A stretch of DNA of 64,000 nt from Marispirochaeta sp. (GCF_963668165.1 NZ_OY764209.1:1116001-1180000), one strand, 5' to 3'; shown: positions 26,556 through 36,250, counted from the first letter of the stretch. The notes: generated by a model not told the origin, from the letters alone. Program-made: numbers and translations.

Positions 26556-27329
26556 ATGAGTTTTTTTGGCAAATTCATTGGCGGTACTATCGGTTTTCTG
26601 ATGGGAGGCCCCCTGGGGGCCATCGCAGGGGTGGCCTTTGCCCATGTACTGCAGCAGTCCCAGGAGGCGGACCGCATCTCCGGCTCCTCCTACTTCCGCA
26701 ACTACAACCGCCGTATGAACACCACCGAACATGCCCACATGACATTCTTTGTGGGCGCCTTTTCCCTGCTGGCAAAGCTGGCCAAAGCAGACGGCGAACT
26801 GACCCGCAACGAAGAAGCAACAATCCGGCGCTTCATGATCGAAGAACTCAGGCTGGATCCAACCTCTCAATACACTGCTCTGCGGATCTTTGACGCAGCC
26901 CTCTCTACAAATGAGGATTACACCGACATTGCCCGGCAGTTCTACCGGGAGTTCCGTAACCGGCCCCAGATCCTGGAGCTTATGATCGACATCCTCTTTC
27001 GCGTGGCCATTGCCGACGGCGGAGTCAACAAGGCTGAGGGAAGCATGATCCTGAATATCGTCAGGATCTTCAACTTCCGGCAGGACCAGTACGACCGTAT
27101 AAAAGAACGCTACGTAGCCAATACCAACAAGTATTACGCCGTCCTGAACTGCAAGCCCGAAGATGACGACGAGACCATTAAAAAATCCTACCGTAAACTG
27201 GTACGGGAAAACCATCCCGATGCCATCGCCGCCAAGGGGCTTCCCGACGAATTCCAGAAGGTAGCAACGGACAAATTCCGCCAGATCCAGGACGCTTACG
27301 AGCACATCCGCAAGGAGCGCGGTTTTTAA
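26556..27329 (+). CDS. DjlA-like TerB/J-domain co-chaperone
   Basis: The 257 residues begin with a glycine-rich hydrophobic segment (FIGGTIGFLMGGPLGAIAGVAFA), then a TerB helical domain (residues 65-175, LLAKLAKADGELTRNEEATI) and a C-terminal J domain with NHPDAIAAKGLP carrying the HPD triad. This is the DjlA order, in which a membrane anchor brings DnaK to the inner membrane. It starts 14 bp after the glycosidase and is followed 5 bp later by the Mut7-C gene. Confidence 0.85.
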   Translation: MSFFGKFIGGTIGFLMGGPLGAIAGVAFAHVLQQSQEADRISGSSYFRNYNRRMNTTEHAHMTFFVGAFSLLAKLAKADGELTRNEEATIRRFMIEELRLDPTSQYTALRIFDAALSTNEDYTDIARQFYREFRNRPQILELMIDILFRVAIADGGVNKAEGSMILNIVRIFNFRQDQYDRIKERYVANTNKYYAVLNCKPEDDDETIKKSYRKLVRENHPDAIAAKGLPDEFQKVATDKFRQIQDAYEHIRKERGF

Positions 27330-27334
27330 GCTGA

Positions 27335-28090
27335 ATGATCCGGCTGCGCTTTTACGAGGAGCTGAACGACTTTCTCAATCCGGAGCGCCAAAAATGTACC
27401 TTCACGGTGCCCCATGAATTCCCCCGCAGTGTAAAGGACCTCATAGAAGCGGTGGGGGTCCCCCATGTAGAAGTCGATCTTATCCTGGTCAACGGCCAAT
27501 CGGTCACCTTCGACTACCAGGTTAAGGACGAAGACCGGATCAGCGTCTACCCTGTCTTTGAACGTCTGAATATCGCCTCCGTTACCCGTCTGCGTCCCCG
27601 CCCTTTACGGGAACCCCGTTTTGTTGCGGATGTCCACCTGAAGACCCTGGTGCGAAAACTCCGCATGCTCGGCTTTGACACCCTCTATAACAGTGCCTGG
27701 GACGATCCCGAACTGGCGGGCATTTCAAACACGGAAGAACGTATTCTTCTGACCCGGGACCGCGGTCTGTTAAAGCGCAGCATTGTCAGCCGCGGCCTCT
27801 TCATCAGGTCCCACAATCCTCGGGAACAGCTGCTGGAGGTAATCCGGCGCCTTGATCTCTCATCTTCTGTCCGGCCCCTGAGCCGCTGCATTCGCTGCAA
27901 CGGTCCCCTGGAACGAATCAGCATGCGTCAGGCAGTAGCAGACAGCTCAGAGCCGACCCCGCTTCCCCGGGATATTCTTGAGAAAAAGAGCTATATTTCC
28001 CGCTGTACCTGCTGCGGAAAACTCTACTGGCGCGGCAGCCACTACGACAGGATGATGGATCAGATTCATCACATTCTTTTTTCCACTTGA
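27335..28090 (+). CDS. Mut7-C RNase-domain protein with N-terminal ubiquitin-like fold
   Basis: The 251 residues contain a MoaD/ThiS-like N-terminus (residues 1-80, LRFYEELNDFLNPERQK) without the terminal GG. The Mut7-C domain follows (FVADVHLKTLVRKLRMLGFDTLYN, ILLTRDRGLLKR) with PIN-like acidic residues, and then a zinc ribbon with two Cys pairs (CIRCNG, CTCCGK). The family is a predicted RNase of unknown physiological role. It is in the same operon as the DjlA-like gene. Confidence 0.85.
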   Translation: MIRLRFYEELNDFLNPERQKCTFTVPHEFPRSVKDLIEAVGVPHVEVDLILVNGQSVTFDYQVKDEDRISVYPVFERLNIASVTRLRPRPLREPRFVADVHLKTLVRKLRMLGFDTLYNSAWDDPELAGISNTEERILLTRDRGLLKRSIVSRGLFIRSHNPREQLLEVIRRLDLSSSVRPLSRCIRCNGPLERISMRQAVADSSEPTPLPRDILEKKSYISRCTCCGKLYWRGSHYDRMMDQIHHILFST

Positions 28091-28157
28091 GCAGCACCAC
28101 CGCCCGTGGTACGATAATTCAGCTTTTACCTGATACATGATCTAACAGAGGAACCCA

Positions 28158-28961
28158 ATGATCAAAATAGATGAACACCCCTACCTTATGGAGCATTGCG
28201 GCGAAGGCGAACGCCTGGTCCGTAAAACCCGGGCCGAGAGGGTAATACAGCAGGCTCTGTGGGCAGGCTTAAAACCGGGAATGCGGGTTCTGGATGTGGG
28301 CTGCGGTGCAGGCTTTACCACCTCTCTGCTGGCGGGAATTTCCGGTAATGCGGAAGGTCTCGATGTATCCACTGACCGTATAGAGAGCGCCAGAAAAGCA
28401 TATCCGGAACGTACCTTCCATCAGCGGGATATCTACAAAGCTCTGGATGACCTTGGATCCTACGATTTTATCTGGATCCGCTTCTTTCTGGAGTACCACC
28501 GCCGCTCATCCTTCGATATCCTGAAGCGGATTTCCGGACTCCTTGCAAAAAACGGCATCCTCTGTACAGCGGAGCTTGATCATCACAGCCTGAACCATTA
28601 TCCCCTGGAGGAGCGCATGCAGAAAACCCTCCACGGTTTATCCGATCACCTTCAGAAGAACGCGGATTGGGACCCCTACGCGGGGCGCAAGTTATATACC
28701 CATCTGTACGATATCGGACTTGAGAATATTGAGCTGAAGCTTGATGCCCATCACCTGATTTACGGCACAATGGAAACGGTCCAGGAAAGCGACTGGCTTA
28801 CAAAACTGAATGTGGCCGCCGGACAATGCGGGTATCCCTTCGATGAGTACGAAGGCGGGTTTGATGAATTTCTTGAAGACGCAGAGAAGCTTCTTGCCGA
28901 TCCCAGACGCTTTACCTATACACCGATTATCATCTGCCGGGGAGTTAAGCCAGGCGCTTGA
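28158..28961 (+). CDS. Class I SAM-dependent methyltransferase
   Basis: The 267 residues show motif I VLDVGCGAGFTTSLLAGISG, then AEGLDVSTDRIESARKAYP and a WIRFFLEYH element, a Methyltransf_25-type fold. Substrate unknown. The 3' end overlaps the convergent HD-GYP gene by 17 bp. Confidence 0.82.
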   Translation: MIKIDEHPYLMEHCGEGERLVRKTRAERVIQQALWAGLKPGMRVLDVGCGAGFTTSLLAGISGNAEGLDVSTDRIESARKAYPERTFHQRDIYKALDDLGSYDFIWIRFFLEYHRRSSFDILKRISGLLAKNGILCTAELDHHSLNHYPLEERMQKTLHGLSDHLQKNADWDPYAGRKLYTHLYDIGLENIELKLDAHHLIYGTMETVQESDWLTKLNVAAGQCGYPFDEYEGGFDEFLEDAEKLLADPRRFTYTPIIICRGVKPGA

Positions 28962-30906
28962 TAAAGTCCGGAACGCGCTGGACCAGATTATTCTTCTGCA
29001 GGTACATAAAGAAGGCCATGATTACCCGTCTGTCCAGGTGATGATCCGCCTCCTTCATCAGCAGTTCGAGGGCCTCATCTGCCAGCATTGGCTGGCGATA
29101 ATGACGCTGTGAAGTAATGGCATCGTAAAAATCGCCCACCGCGATAATTCTGGCCCCCAGGGGAATTTCGTTTCCCTTAAGGCCTTTCGGATACCCTTCA
29201 CCGTCAAGCCGTTCATGATGAGAGGAGGCAATCCTGGGTACCTGGGTATAGATTCCGTCCCAGGCAATCTGGCTTAAGATGCCATGGGTCTTGGCGGCAT
29301 GGGTTTTAATAACCGCGTATTCCACCGGCGTAAGCCCTCCCTGTTTTTTCAGGATTGAATCGGGAACGCCTATCTTACCGTAATCGTGAAGCAGGGCGGC
29401 AATGCGGATCATCTCCTGAAAATCCTTGCTTAATCCCAGCTCCCTGCTTATCCCGATGGAATACTGCGTAACCTTCTCTGAATGACCCGCGGTCAGATTA
29501 TCCCGGGCATCGATACTTGATGCCAGAACCTGGATAATGGACTTGAACTGCTCCTCGCGGCTCTCGATCAACCGGGCATTTTTAATGCTCATCCCGATAA
29601 CCGAGGCAATTCCCCGCAGCATGTTCAGATCACTGCTCAAAAGCGGCTGTTTGCTCTGTACATTATCCACTGCCAGGATACCCAGGGATTCCTCTTCACA
29701 GACAATGGGACAGCAGATAAAAGAGCGGGTACCGGTGCTGCGGGCAAAAGCCAGGCTTCTGGCGGAAAGGTCCTTTTCGATCTCGTTCAAATCATTTACC
29801 AGAAACGAGCGCCGTTCCCGGTAACTCAACACAAAGATCCCCTTGGAACCCTTTTTATCGAGGTGAAACCCGGTTTCGTTTAACAGGGACAGATGGTCCC
29901 GGGTGTAGCCGAATCCAGCCCGGAATTCAAGCCTGGAGCCGTCTTCGTTGGCCAGCATAATGACGCCCCGGTCGTAATTAAGCAGCTTTTCAAAGATTTG
30001 AGCCACGTTGCTCAATACATCATCTATGCAGGTATACTTGCTGATTGCTTCTCCCACTTCGTGGGAAACAGTCGTATTGTTGTAGTTAATCCTCGTCTGC
30101 AGAGCCAGCTCTTCCGTCGATTGCCGCAGTTCATCCAGCGTTTCCATCATGTGATGTCTTTCGCGGTTCTTGGCAAGAAGAGTAAGAATCAGGTTTACAG
30201 AAAGCAGACCGAGGGAAAGCAGCAGCCAGCCTGTCTGAGGGATCAAAGGAAAACTACCTGCGGTAAACATTACACTTACAGCAGCAAAACCGTAGCGCAG
30301 CTTCCGGATCGGAACCAGAGAGGTTGCCTCCCAGCGGACCTCGTATCTGCAGATGGTATCGCCCCGGAAAACACACTCACTATGATCGATTTTCGGCAAA
30401 CGGTGGGTAAACGCCAGGGCGATAGATTCGAAAATACCCATTCTGTTTTCACACTGATAGTGCTTTTCCTTGATCCCTGGCAGAGGGCTTACAACTATCT
30501 CTACCGAATGAGAATCAATCTTTCGCACCTTGAACACCGAAGAACGGGTAATCAGAGCCGAGGACTTTTCCAGTATTGAATAGGCCTGCTGTGGGCCGAG
30601 AAAACCAAGTAGATAGCGCCGAATCAGGGACTTTGTCTCAATGGCGGTGGCAAAACGTCCTGCCTCGCGGGCTATGGTCAGGTTTCTGGTAAGCTGAACG
30701 GTCTTTTCGTAGAAACGGTCTATCTGGGTCTGGGTGAACCAGTGTCCGTCATCGTTGACCTCGTAGGATTTCATACCCGCATGATCAAGGATTCTGCCGA
30801 TACTGACATCAGGATATTTCCTTTCCAGGAAACGTACCCATACCTGTATATTGCGGCTGTTATATAATTTTTCCGAACTTTCCGGACCGTCTATCATCGA
30901 CCGCAC
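28945..30906 (-). CDS. HD-GYP c-di-GMP phosphodiesterase with V4R-like and GAF sensors
   Basis: This 653-residue protein has an N-terminal heme-NO/V4R-like domain (about residues 10-195, ending ECVFRGDTICRYEV), two membrane helices (about 205-250) and a GAF domain (about 290-440, ICCPIVCEEESLGILAVDN). The C-terminal HD-GYP is complete, with LLHDYGKIGVPDSIL and HHERLDGEGYPKGL. It is expected to hydrolyse c-di-GMP in response to a ligand. The PilZ gene directly upstream (5 bp) encodes a c-di-GMP receptor, so the two probably form one signalling operon. Confidence 0.88.
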   Translation of the reverse strand: MRSMIDGPESSEKLYNSRNIQVWVRFLERKYPDVSIGRILDHAGMKSYEVNDDGHWFTQTQIDRFYEKTVQLTRNLTIAREAGRFATAIETKSLIRRYLLGFLGPQQAYSILEKSSALITRSSVFKVRKIDSHSVEIVVSPLPGIKEKHYQCENRMGIFESIALAFTHRLPKIDHSECVFRGDTICRYEVRWEATSLVPIRKLRYGFAAVSVMFTAGSFPLIPQTGWLLLSLGLLSVNLILTLLAKNRERHHMMETLDELRQSTEELALQTRINYNNTTVSHEVGEAISKYTCIDDVLSNVAQIFEKLLNYDRGVIMLANEDGSRLEFRAGFGYTRDHLSLLNETGFHLDKKGSKGIFVLSYRERRSFLVNDLNEIEKDLSARSLAFARSTGTRSFICCPIVCEEESLGILAVDNVQSKQPLLSSDLNMLRGIASVIGMSIKNARLIESREEQFKSIIQVLASSIDARDNLTAGHSEKVTQYSIGISRELGLSKDFQEMIRIAALLHDYGKIGVPDSILKKQGGLTPVEYAVIKTHAAKTHGILSQIAWDGIYTQVPRIASSHHERLDGEGYPKGLKGNEIPLGARIIAVGDFYDAITSQRHYRQPMLADEALELLMKEADHHLDRRVIMAFFMYLQKNNLVQRVPDFIKRLA

Positions 30907-30911
30907 ATCCT

Positions 30912-32996
30912 TCAGGGTTTGACTGTTCGCAGGATTGATTGAATATGCTCAAAATATTTATCACCGATCATGGTATCCATGACCCAGGCAATGTAACTCT
31001 TCTCATATTCTACACCCAGCTTATCGGCAGATTCCCGCGGAAATACAAGCACCGGAGACGAACTATTGACGCCTTCACGGCAAAGGCTGGTAAATGCACG
31101 GGACAATATTTCCTTAGTTGTAAGCTCAGGTTTAAGTAAAAACAAAGTTATGGAATTTGTCAACTCCGACAGGTTGATTCCCGTGTCCGAACGGTTGACA
31201 ATGAACACAGCCGCCAGACGTCGGTTATGTTTTAAAACCCGTACCTTTATGTCCCGCAGAATTCCCAGATCCTTGTAGGCCTGCCGAACACCTGCGTTGG
31301 AGACATCAAGATCGGCAAAAGGCGGTAAATGCATGGCATTCAAAAGCAGTCCGCCGGAAACCTCTTCGTAATAGCAGTTAAGCCGGATGAAATCTTCCTC
31401 CCCTGCTTCATCAAGAGTCCAGAGAGGGTTCTCCCGCAGGTCCCTGTCGTCAGAACGAAGGGAACAGTATGCAACCTCGTCATTGGAACAGATCTTCCGA
31501 TCCTCCACATAATCCACCAGGCCGCCGAAAATTTTGTTGGGAAAATGGTTTTCCCGCCGAAAGTAGCACATCATATAATCCAGGTTCATTCTGGCAAAAC
31601 GGCAGCTGTCGTTCACGTAGCTTCCCACCTGATGCAGCACGCTGATTCCCGCGTTCCGTCCCTTTATGCCCGCCGAAGCATGGTGATGCAGCAGCCAGGT
31701 CCGCTCGTAAAAACGGACCATCGACAGGTGACCGAGGATATCGTCATCCTTCTGATAGATAAAATGACGGGCCACGTTATTGCGCTGAGCGTAGAGCTTT
31801 TCAAAGGTAGAGCGGATATCCTCCTTTTGCCGCTGCAGCAGGGAATATTTTTCCGGATAAATAAAGCCGGACTCAAAAAAGAAGCGCCATAGACGTTCAA
31901 GATCGACATTCTTGCAGAGACTGGCATGTACATCAAAAGTCTGATGCACCAGGGATAACAGCACCAGATGTTCCTGGGGATCGATATCCAGAATGCAGAG
32001 CCCGTAACGGGTCTCTCCCTCCGGCCCCCCTGTAGTATGGTGGATCACCTGAGCGCATACCTTCAGCGCGGCGTAGTCGGGAAAAAAGAGTTCAACCCGG
32101 GGCAGAATCAGTCCTGCCGGCAGCCGGGAAGTGCCTTTTTCATCGCTAAAGGAGAATCCCGAACCCGACAAATCGCTTATGCGCCGTTCAATTGTCCGTC
32201 CCGACAAGGGATGACGAAAGCTTACCCGGGGACTCATCTCAAGGCTCTTGCGGGTGCTGCGAAACTGTCGTGACCGGTACCGCCGAACCGAGGTGGCGCC
32301 GATTCCCAGGCTGAAGCATCTGTCACTGCGGGATGAAAATGCGCTGTCTATGCGGCAGATCTCGGAGTAAACAGGTCCTTCGTTATCGCTGAGGCTTATA
32401 TGGGCAGGATAATCACCTTCAATCCAGCGGATGGCAGCGGAGTCCTTCAGCCGCACCATCAGGGTAGATTCAGAAAAACTTACAAGTTCCCCCTGGGCCG
32501 CTATGCCGCTTTGGGACAGAATAACCTTTATATCCCTGGCCTTCTCGGTTATTTCCGGGTCCACTTCGAATATGCGAGCCTGTTTCGGCAGCGTAAGGGT
32601 CAAGCCTGCGGGGCCAAGCTGGTAATCCTCGGGCTCAATAACAATCAGCTGCTGGTCTTCCAGGTTTATTCGCATACTGTCCAGCTGATAGCCCTGCGGT
32701 ACTGCGCCTTCCGGTCCGGAATCATGGGCCCATACAAGATCACACCTGTCGTCACGGCAGGGCTGAGGATGAGCCATAATGGTACGGGTATGGGCAAATT
32801 CATTGCTGCAGAAAAGGAGTTCCACTGGTGTTGAGCTGAAGTTCAGATGATTAAGCTTGTTGATCAGGAATTTACGGTTCAGATTATGCACATTTTTAGG
32901 AGATGAGTCAGACGAAGCGGTGGCAACCTCTGCGGTTTCCCCTGAACGAGAATCATGCGGCCTCTCTTCCGCTATTTCTTTCATCTGTTCTATCAC
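30912..32996 (-). CDS. PilZ-domain c-di-GMP effector
   Basis: The PilZ domain of this 694-residue protein lies near residues 245-365, with an Arg-rich lead (RKSLEMSPRVSFRHPL) and the second motif ISDLSGSGFSF (D-x-S-x-x-G). The first 240 residues look like a second, PilZ-like beta barrel without motif. The last 320 residues resemble an acyltransferase-like (GNAT-fold) module (DILGHLSMVRFYERTWLLHHHASAG). It is co-transcribed with the HD-GYP gene. Confidence 0.82.
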   Translation of the reverse strand: MIEQMKEIAEERPHDSRSGETAEVATASSDSSPKNVHNLNRKFLINKLNHLNFSSTPVELLFCSNEFAHTRTIMAHPQPCRDDRCDLVWAHDSGPEGAVPQGYQLDSMRINLEDQQLIVIEPEDYQLGPAGLTLTLPKQARIFEVDPEITEKARDIKVILSQSGIAAQGELVSFSESTLMVRLKDSAAIRWIEGDYPAHISLSDNEGPVYSEICRIDSAFSSRSDRCFSLGIGATSVRRYRSRQFRSTRKSLEMSPRVSFRHPLSGRTIERRISDLSGSGFSFSDEKGTSRLPAGLILPRVELFFPDYAALKVCAQVIHHTTGGPEGETRYGLCILDIDPQEHLVLLSLVHQTFDVHASLCKNVDLERLWRFFFESGFIYPEKYSLLQRQKEDIRSTFEKLYAQRNNVARHFIYQKDDDILGHLSMVRFYERTWLLHHHASAGIKGRNAGISVLHQVGSYVNDSCRFARMNLDYMMCYFRRENHFPNKIFGGLVDYVEDRKICSNDEVAYCSLRSDDRDLRENPLWTLDEAGEEDFIRLNCYYEEVSGGLLLNAMHLPPFADLDVSNAGVRQAYKDLGILRDIKVRVLKHNRRLAAVFIVNRSDTGINLSELTNSITLFLLKPELTTKEILSRAFTSLCREGVNSSSPVLVFPRESADKLGVEYEKSYIAWVMDTMIGDKYFEHIQSILRTVKP

Positions 32997-33068
32997 AAAA
33001 CTCCACCAACTTTAGCTTTTTAGTATATCGGAAAAATCAGCATCGTGGTGAACAAGTTAGAAAAGAAT

Positions 33069-33656
33069 CTACATTTTTGTGCGGCCCTTCAGTGATCGGG
33101 CCAGAGTAAGCCGATCGGCATACTCTAAATCACCCCCTACCGGCAGCCCGGAAGCCAGCCTGGAGACGGTAAGTCCCATATCCTTGACAAGATTAACCAG
33201 ATACAGCGCTGTTGTATCACCTTCAACCGTCGGGTTGGTAGCAATAATAACTTCTGCGATTCCTCCCCCCTTCAGGCGCCGCAGCAGGGAATCAATGTTC
33301 AGTTCTGCAGGACCGATCCCGTCAATCGGAGAAAGCGACCCTCCAAGAATATGGTAACGCCCTTCATACTCCCTGGTAGCTTCTATGGTTCCCACATCCT
33401 GAGACTGTTCCACCACACAGAGAACGCGGGAATCCCGCCGGGTGTCGCTGCAGAAATCGCAGGGGTCTGCTTCGGTATAGATACCGCAGATCGAGCAGCG
33501 GCGGATACGGGCCTTCAGTGTCCCGATCTGCTCCGAAAGACCCCGCAAATACTCGTCATCGCCCTGCAGCAGGAAATAGGCCATTCTTGTGGCGCTCTTT
33601 TTTCCAACGCCGGGGAACCGAGACAGACTCCGAATAAGCTGGTCCAGTACGGTCAT
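33069..33656 (-). CDS. recR: Recombination mediator RecR
   Basis: The 195 residues have the helix-hairpin-helix start (LSRFPGVGKKSATRMAYFLL), the zinc finger CSICGIYTEADPCDFC and a TOPRIM domain (VLCVVEQSQDVGTIE, GGSLSPIDGIGP). RecR works with RecO/RecF to load RecA at gaps. It directly abuts ebfC in the usual dnaX-ebfC-recR order. Confidence 0.95.
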   Translation of the reverse strand: MTVLDQLIRSLSRFPGVGKKSATRMAYFLLQGDDEYLRGLSEQIGTLKARIRRCSICGIYTEADPCDFCSDTRRDSRVLCVVEQSQDVGTIEATREYEGRYHILGGSLSPIDGIGPAELNIDSLLRRLKGGGIAEVIIATNPTVEGDTTALYLVNLVKDMGLTVSRLASGLPVGGDLEYADRLTLARSLKGRTKM

Positions 33657-33974
33657 TTACATGCCCATAAAACCCGGAGGTATCGGCATACCGCCGGTCA
33701 TGGAGGATACCTCTTGCTGAATGGCATCCTTGATCTTTGCTATGGCGTCGCTTGTTGCCGCGCGGACAAGATCTTCCAGCATACCGATGTCATCAGGATC
33801 CACCGCCTCCGGTTCAATCTTGACCCCCGTCACCGTCATCTGACCGTTCATCGTGACCCGGACCATTTCGCCTCCGGCAGTTCCGGTAACGCTTATATCG
33901 GCCATCTTGGCCTGCATCTCCTGCATACCGCTCTGCAGGGACTGAAGGTTTTTCATCATCTCAAAGGGGTTCAT
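33657..33974 (-). CDS. ebfC: YbaB/EbfC nucleoid-associated protein
   Basis: This 105-residue protein has MNPFEMMKNLQSLQSGMQEMQAKMADISVTG and VRVTMNGQMTVTGVKIEPEAVDP, the YbaB/EbfC pattern. It is a DNA-binding dimer first studied in the spirochaete Borrelia. The start overlaps the dnaX stop by 4 bp. Confidence 0.93.
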   Translation of the reverse strand: MNPFEMMKNLQSLQSGMQEMQAKMADISVTGTAGGEMVRVTMNGQMTVTGVKIEPEAVDPDDIGMLEDLVRAATSDAIAKIKDAIQQEVSSMTGGMPIPPGFMGM

Positions 33975-35512
33975 CGTGATTCTCCTCGCACTATCTCTCC
34001 GCGAAAGACCTTTTGCACCAGGGACACCTGGTCATCCTCTTCGCGGGTATCATCACTTTCAGCCTCATTGTTTTCCTGTACATGTTCTATTTCAAGCCGT
34101 GCCTGAAGTCCGGAAATATCGTTAAAGACCTGGATTACATCCGCCCCTTCGCGGCGCAGAAGGTTTGCAGAAAAAGAGTCGGAAAACGAGAGTCGCAGAA
34201 CATCACCATCCAGCACCCATGAGACTGCTTTTTCAAGGGCCGCCGAAAGTGTCAGTTTTTTTTTTCGCATTGTCTCCATAACCTGTTCACGAAAGGCATC
34301 ACTTTTCGGAGCCGTTTTGTGAGCTTCTGCGCCGGAATCGGCGGATCCGTCAGCAGAACCGATGGAACCGGAGACTATTTCCGAACGCAGGGTATGAATC
34401 TGGTCGAGAATCTCCCGGGAATTTAAATACCCCTTAAGATCACTCAGGCGGGACATAAGCAGCTCCAGCTCAAAACGCTGATTCAGGGAGTAACGTATGT
34501 TCCGGTAGAGTTCAAGCAGCAGCTTGAGGGCATGTTCCAGCTGGCTGCGGGAAAAGCTCTCTCGCACGGAAGATGAAAATCTGTCGGCCGTATAGCCGAG
34601 TACAGTCTCTCTGCTGATTCCAGTGTGAATGAACAGAATGTTGCGAAAGTACTCCGCCAGGTCCATAATCAGCTGTTCCACCGCGACCCCGTTCATCAAA
34701 ATCTCGTCGCTCTTCTCCAATACACGGCTGGAATTTCCCGCGGCCATCGCTTCTACCAGTTCATTCAAATCGTCCAGACCCACAAGCCCAAGCTTCTCCC
34801 GGATCTTTTCCAGGGTTACATGTCCGCCCGAGAAGGAAACCACCTGATCAAAAAGGGTATAGGCGTCTCGAAGACTTCCGGTGGCCTCTTTGGCAATCCA
34901 GAAAAGCGCGTCCTCGTCGGCCTGAACACCAATCTCATTGGTAACCATCTGCAGGCGTTCCTTTATAACTTCCACGTTTACCAGGCGAAAATTGAACTGC
35001 TGGCAGCGGGAGCGGATGGTCGCCGGGACCTTGTGAATTTCGGTGGTGGCAAAGATAAAAACAATATAAGGAGGCGGTTCCTCGATGGTCTTCAGCAAGG
35101 CGTTAAAAGCGCTGTTGGAGAGCATGTGAACCTCGTCGATTATATATACCTTGTAGCGGGAGGAGTTGGGGGCAAAGAGGACCTCATCTTTAATTTCCCG
35201 CACATCATTGACCGAGGTATTGCTGGCACCGTCTATCTCGATTACATCCAGAGAGTTCCCCCTGCTGATTTCTACGCAGTTGGAGCAGGTATTACAGGGT
35301 GTATCGGTGGGTCCGTTCTGACAATTCAGGGATTTGGCGAGAATACGTGCCGCCGAGGTTTTTCCAACCCCCCGGGGACCGGAGAAGAGATAGGCGTGGG
35401 CAATGCGCTCAGCCTGAACAGAACTCTTAAGGGTTGAGACAACGAAATCCTGACCGGCCAGGTCATCAAAAGATTGTGGCCGTTTTTTCGTCGCCGTTAT
35501 CTCAAAATTCAT
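33971..35512 (-). CDS. dnaX: DNA polymerase III gamma/tau subunit
   Basis: The 513 residues carry Walker A SGPRGVGKTSAARILAKSLNC, four zinc Cys (CQNGPTDTPCNTCSNC), Walker B YIIDEVHMLS and the sensor FATTEIHKVPATIRSRCQ. It is the clamp-loader motor. The C-terminal part is short and acidic, compatible with a gamma-length or short tau product. It is the first gene of dnaX-ebfC-recR. Confidence 0.95.
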   Translation of the reverse strand: MNFEITATKKRPQSFDDLAGQDFVVSTLKSSVQAERIAHAYLFSGPRGVGKTSAARILAKSLNCQNGPTDTPCNTCSNCVEISRGNSLDVIEIDGASNTSVNDVREIKDEVLFAPNSSRYKVYIIDEVHMLSNSAFNALLKTIEEPPPYIVFIFATTEIHKVPATIRSRCQQFNFRLVNVEVIKERLQMVTNEIGVQADEDALFWIAKEATGSLRDAYTLFDQVVSFSGGHVTLEKIREKLGLVGLDDLNELVEAMAAGNSSRVLEKSDEILMNGVAVEQLIMDLAEYFRNILFIHTGISRETVLGYTADRFSSSVRESFSRSQLEHALKLLLELYRNIRYSLNQRFELELLMSRLSDLKGYLNSREILDQIHTLRSEIVSGSIGSADGSADSGAEAHKTAPKSDAFREQVMETMRKKKLTLSAALEKAVSWVLDGDVLRLSFSDSFSANLLRREGADVIQVFNDISGLQARLEIEHVQENNEAESDDTREEDDQVSLVQKVFRGEIVRGESR

Positions 35513-35543
35513 TTGCTCCCTACCATTCTGCTACAGAAAAGAA

Positions 35544-35668
35544 CCCCTCAAGCTCCAGTCAAGTGAGCTGCGGCTCACCGATCAGTCGCTTACCGCTGCT
35601 ACCTTCCGGTCCTGACGGGGTTGGGCGATAACCGGTAGCACAGTACCTGGCTATCAACGCCTGAGGGG
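35544..35668 (-). ncRNA. ffs: Small bacterial SRP RNA (4.5S)
   Basis: On the minus strand the ends CCCCTCAGGCGTTGA and GAGCTTGAGGGG pair, and the tip carries the conserved domain IV loop GTCAGGACCGGAAGGTAGCAG that binds Ffh. The length is about 125 nt, without an Alu domain. It lies just 5' of dnaX on the same strand, a widespread arrangement. Confidence 0.92.
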
Positions 35669-35673
35669 AAATA

Positions 35674-35761
35674 CGGAGAGAGAGGGATTCGAACCCTCGG
35701 AACCCGGTTAGAGTTCACACGCTTTCCAAGCGTGCACCTTCGACCACTCGGTCATCTCTCC
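35674..35761 (-). tRNA. tRNA-Ser (anticodon GGA)
   Basis: This 88-nt class II tRNA has acceptor GGAGAGA/TCTCTCC, discriminator G, a long variable arm, TTCGAATCC in the T loop and anticodon loop TTGGAAA. It reads UCC/UCU codons. First of four serine tRNAs in the cluster. Confidence 0.95.
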
Positions 35762-35823
35762 CTGACTGAATAACTTTTACCAAAGAGTGCAGAGCAGAAC
35801 GCAGCGCGTCCCTCTCTTCCTTA

Positions 35824-35911
35824 CGGAGAGAGAGGGATTCGAACCCTCGGTACCGACTAACGGTACAACGGCTTTCGAGGCCGCCCGATTCAACCACTCT
35901 CGCATCTCTCC
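35824..35911 (-). tRNA. tRNA-Ser (anticodon CGA)
   Basis: This 88-nt class II tRNA has acceptor GGAGAGA/TCTCTCC, a long variable arm and anticodon loop CTCGAAA. It reads UCG. Confidence 0.95.
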
Positions 35912-35919
35912 AGAAATAG

Positions 35920-35993
35920 CGTACCCAAGAGGACTCGAACCTCCGACCTTTAGGTCCGCAACCTAACGCTCTATCCAACTGAGCTATGGGTAC
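35920..35993 (-). tRNA. tRNA-Arg (anticodon GCG)
   Basis: This 74-nt class I tRNA has acceptor GTACCCA/TGGGTAC, D arm GCTCAGTTGGATAGAGC and anticodon loop TTGCGGA. The GCG anticodon reads CGC/CGU without needing the A-to-I edit used by ACG tRNAs. Interposed among serine tRNAs. Confidence 0.93.
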
Positions 35994-36000
35994 AAACAAG

Positions 36001-36087
36001 CGGAGAGGGAGGGATTCGAACCCTCGGTGCAGTTACCCACACAACTCCTTAGCAGGGAGCCCGATTCAACCACTCTCGCACCTCTCC
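36001..36087 (-). tRNA. tRNA-Ser (anticodon GCT)
   Basis: This 87-nt class II tRNA has acceptor GGAGAGG/CCTCTCC and anticodon loop CTGCTAA. It reads AGC/AGU. Confidence 0.95.
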
Positions 36088-36104
36088 AAAATATACAAAC
36101 CAAT

Positions 36105-36133
36105 AAAAAGGGACGCTTCCGCGTCTCCTTATT
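36105..36133 (-). terminator. Probable terminator after tRNA-Ser(TGA)
   Basis: On the minus strand GGAGACGC-GGAA-GCGTCCC forms a stem with one mismatch, followed by TTTTTATT. It would end transcription from the tRNA-Ser(TGA) gene upstream. Confidence 0.5.
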
Positions 36134-36250
36134 TTCAAGAAGCTGGGATTTCTCTCCGGCACCCGGCCAAGCTTCCGCGCCTCATCGGCGCGCGCTCACT
36201 ACGGATCGAATCCACCTCTCGTTTCGCTCAGGAACTGCGTCCTGAGCTTT

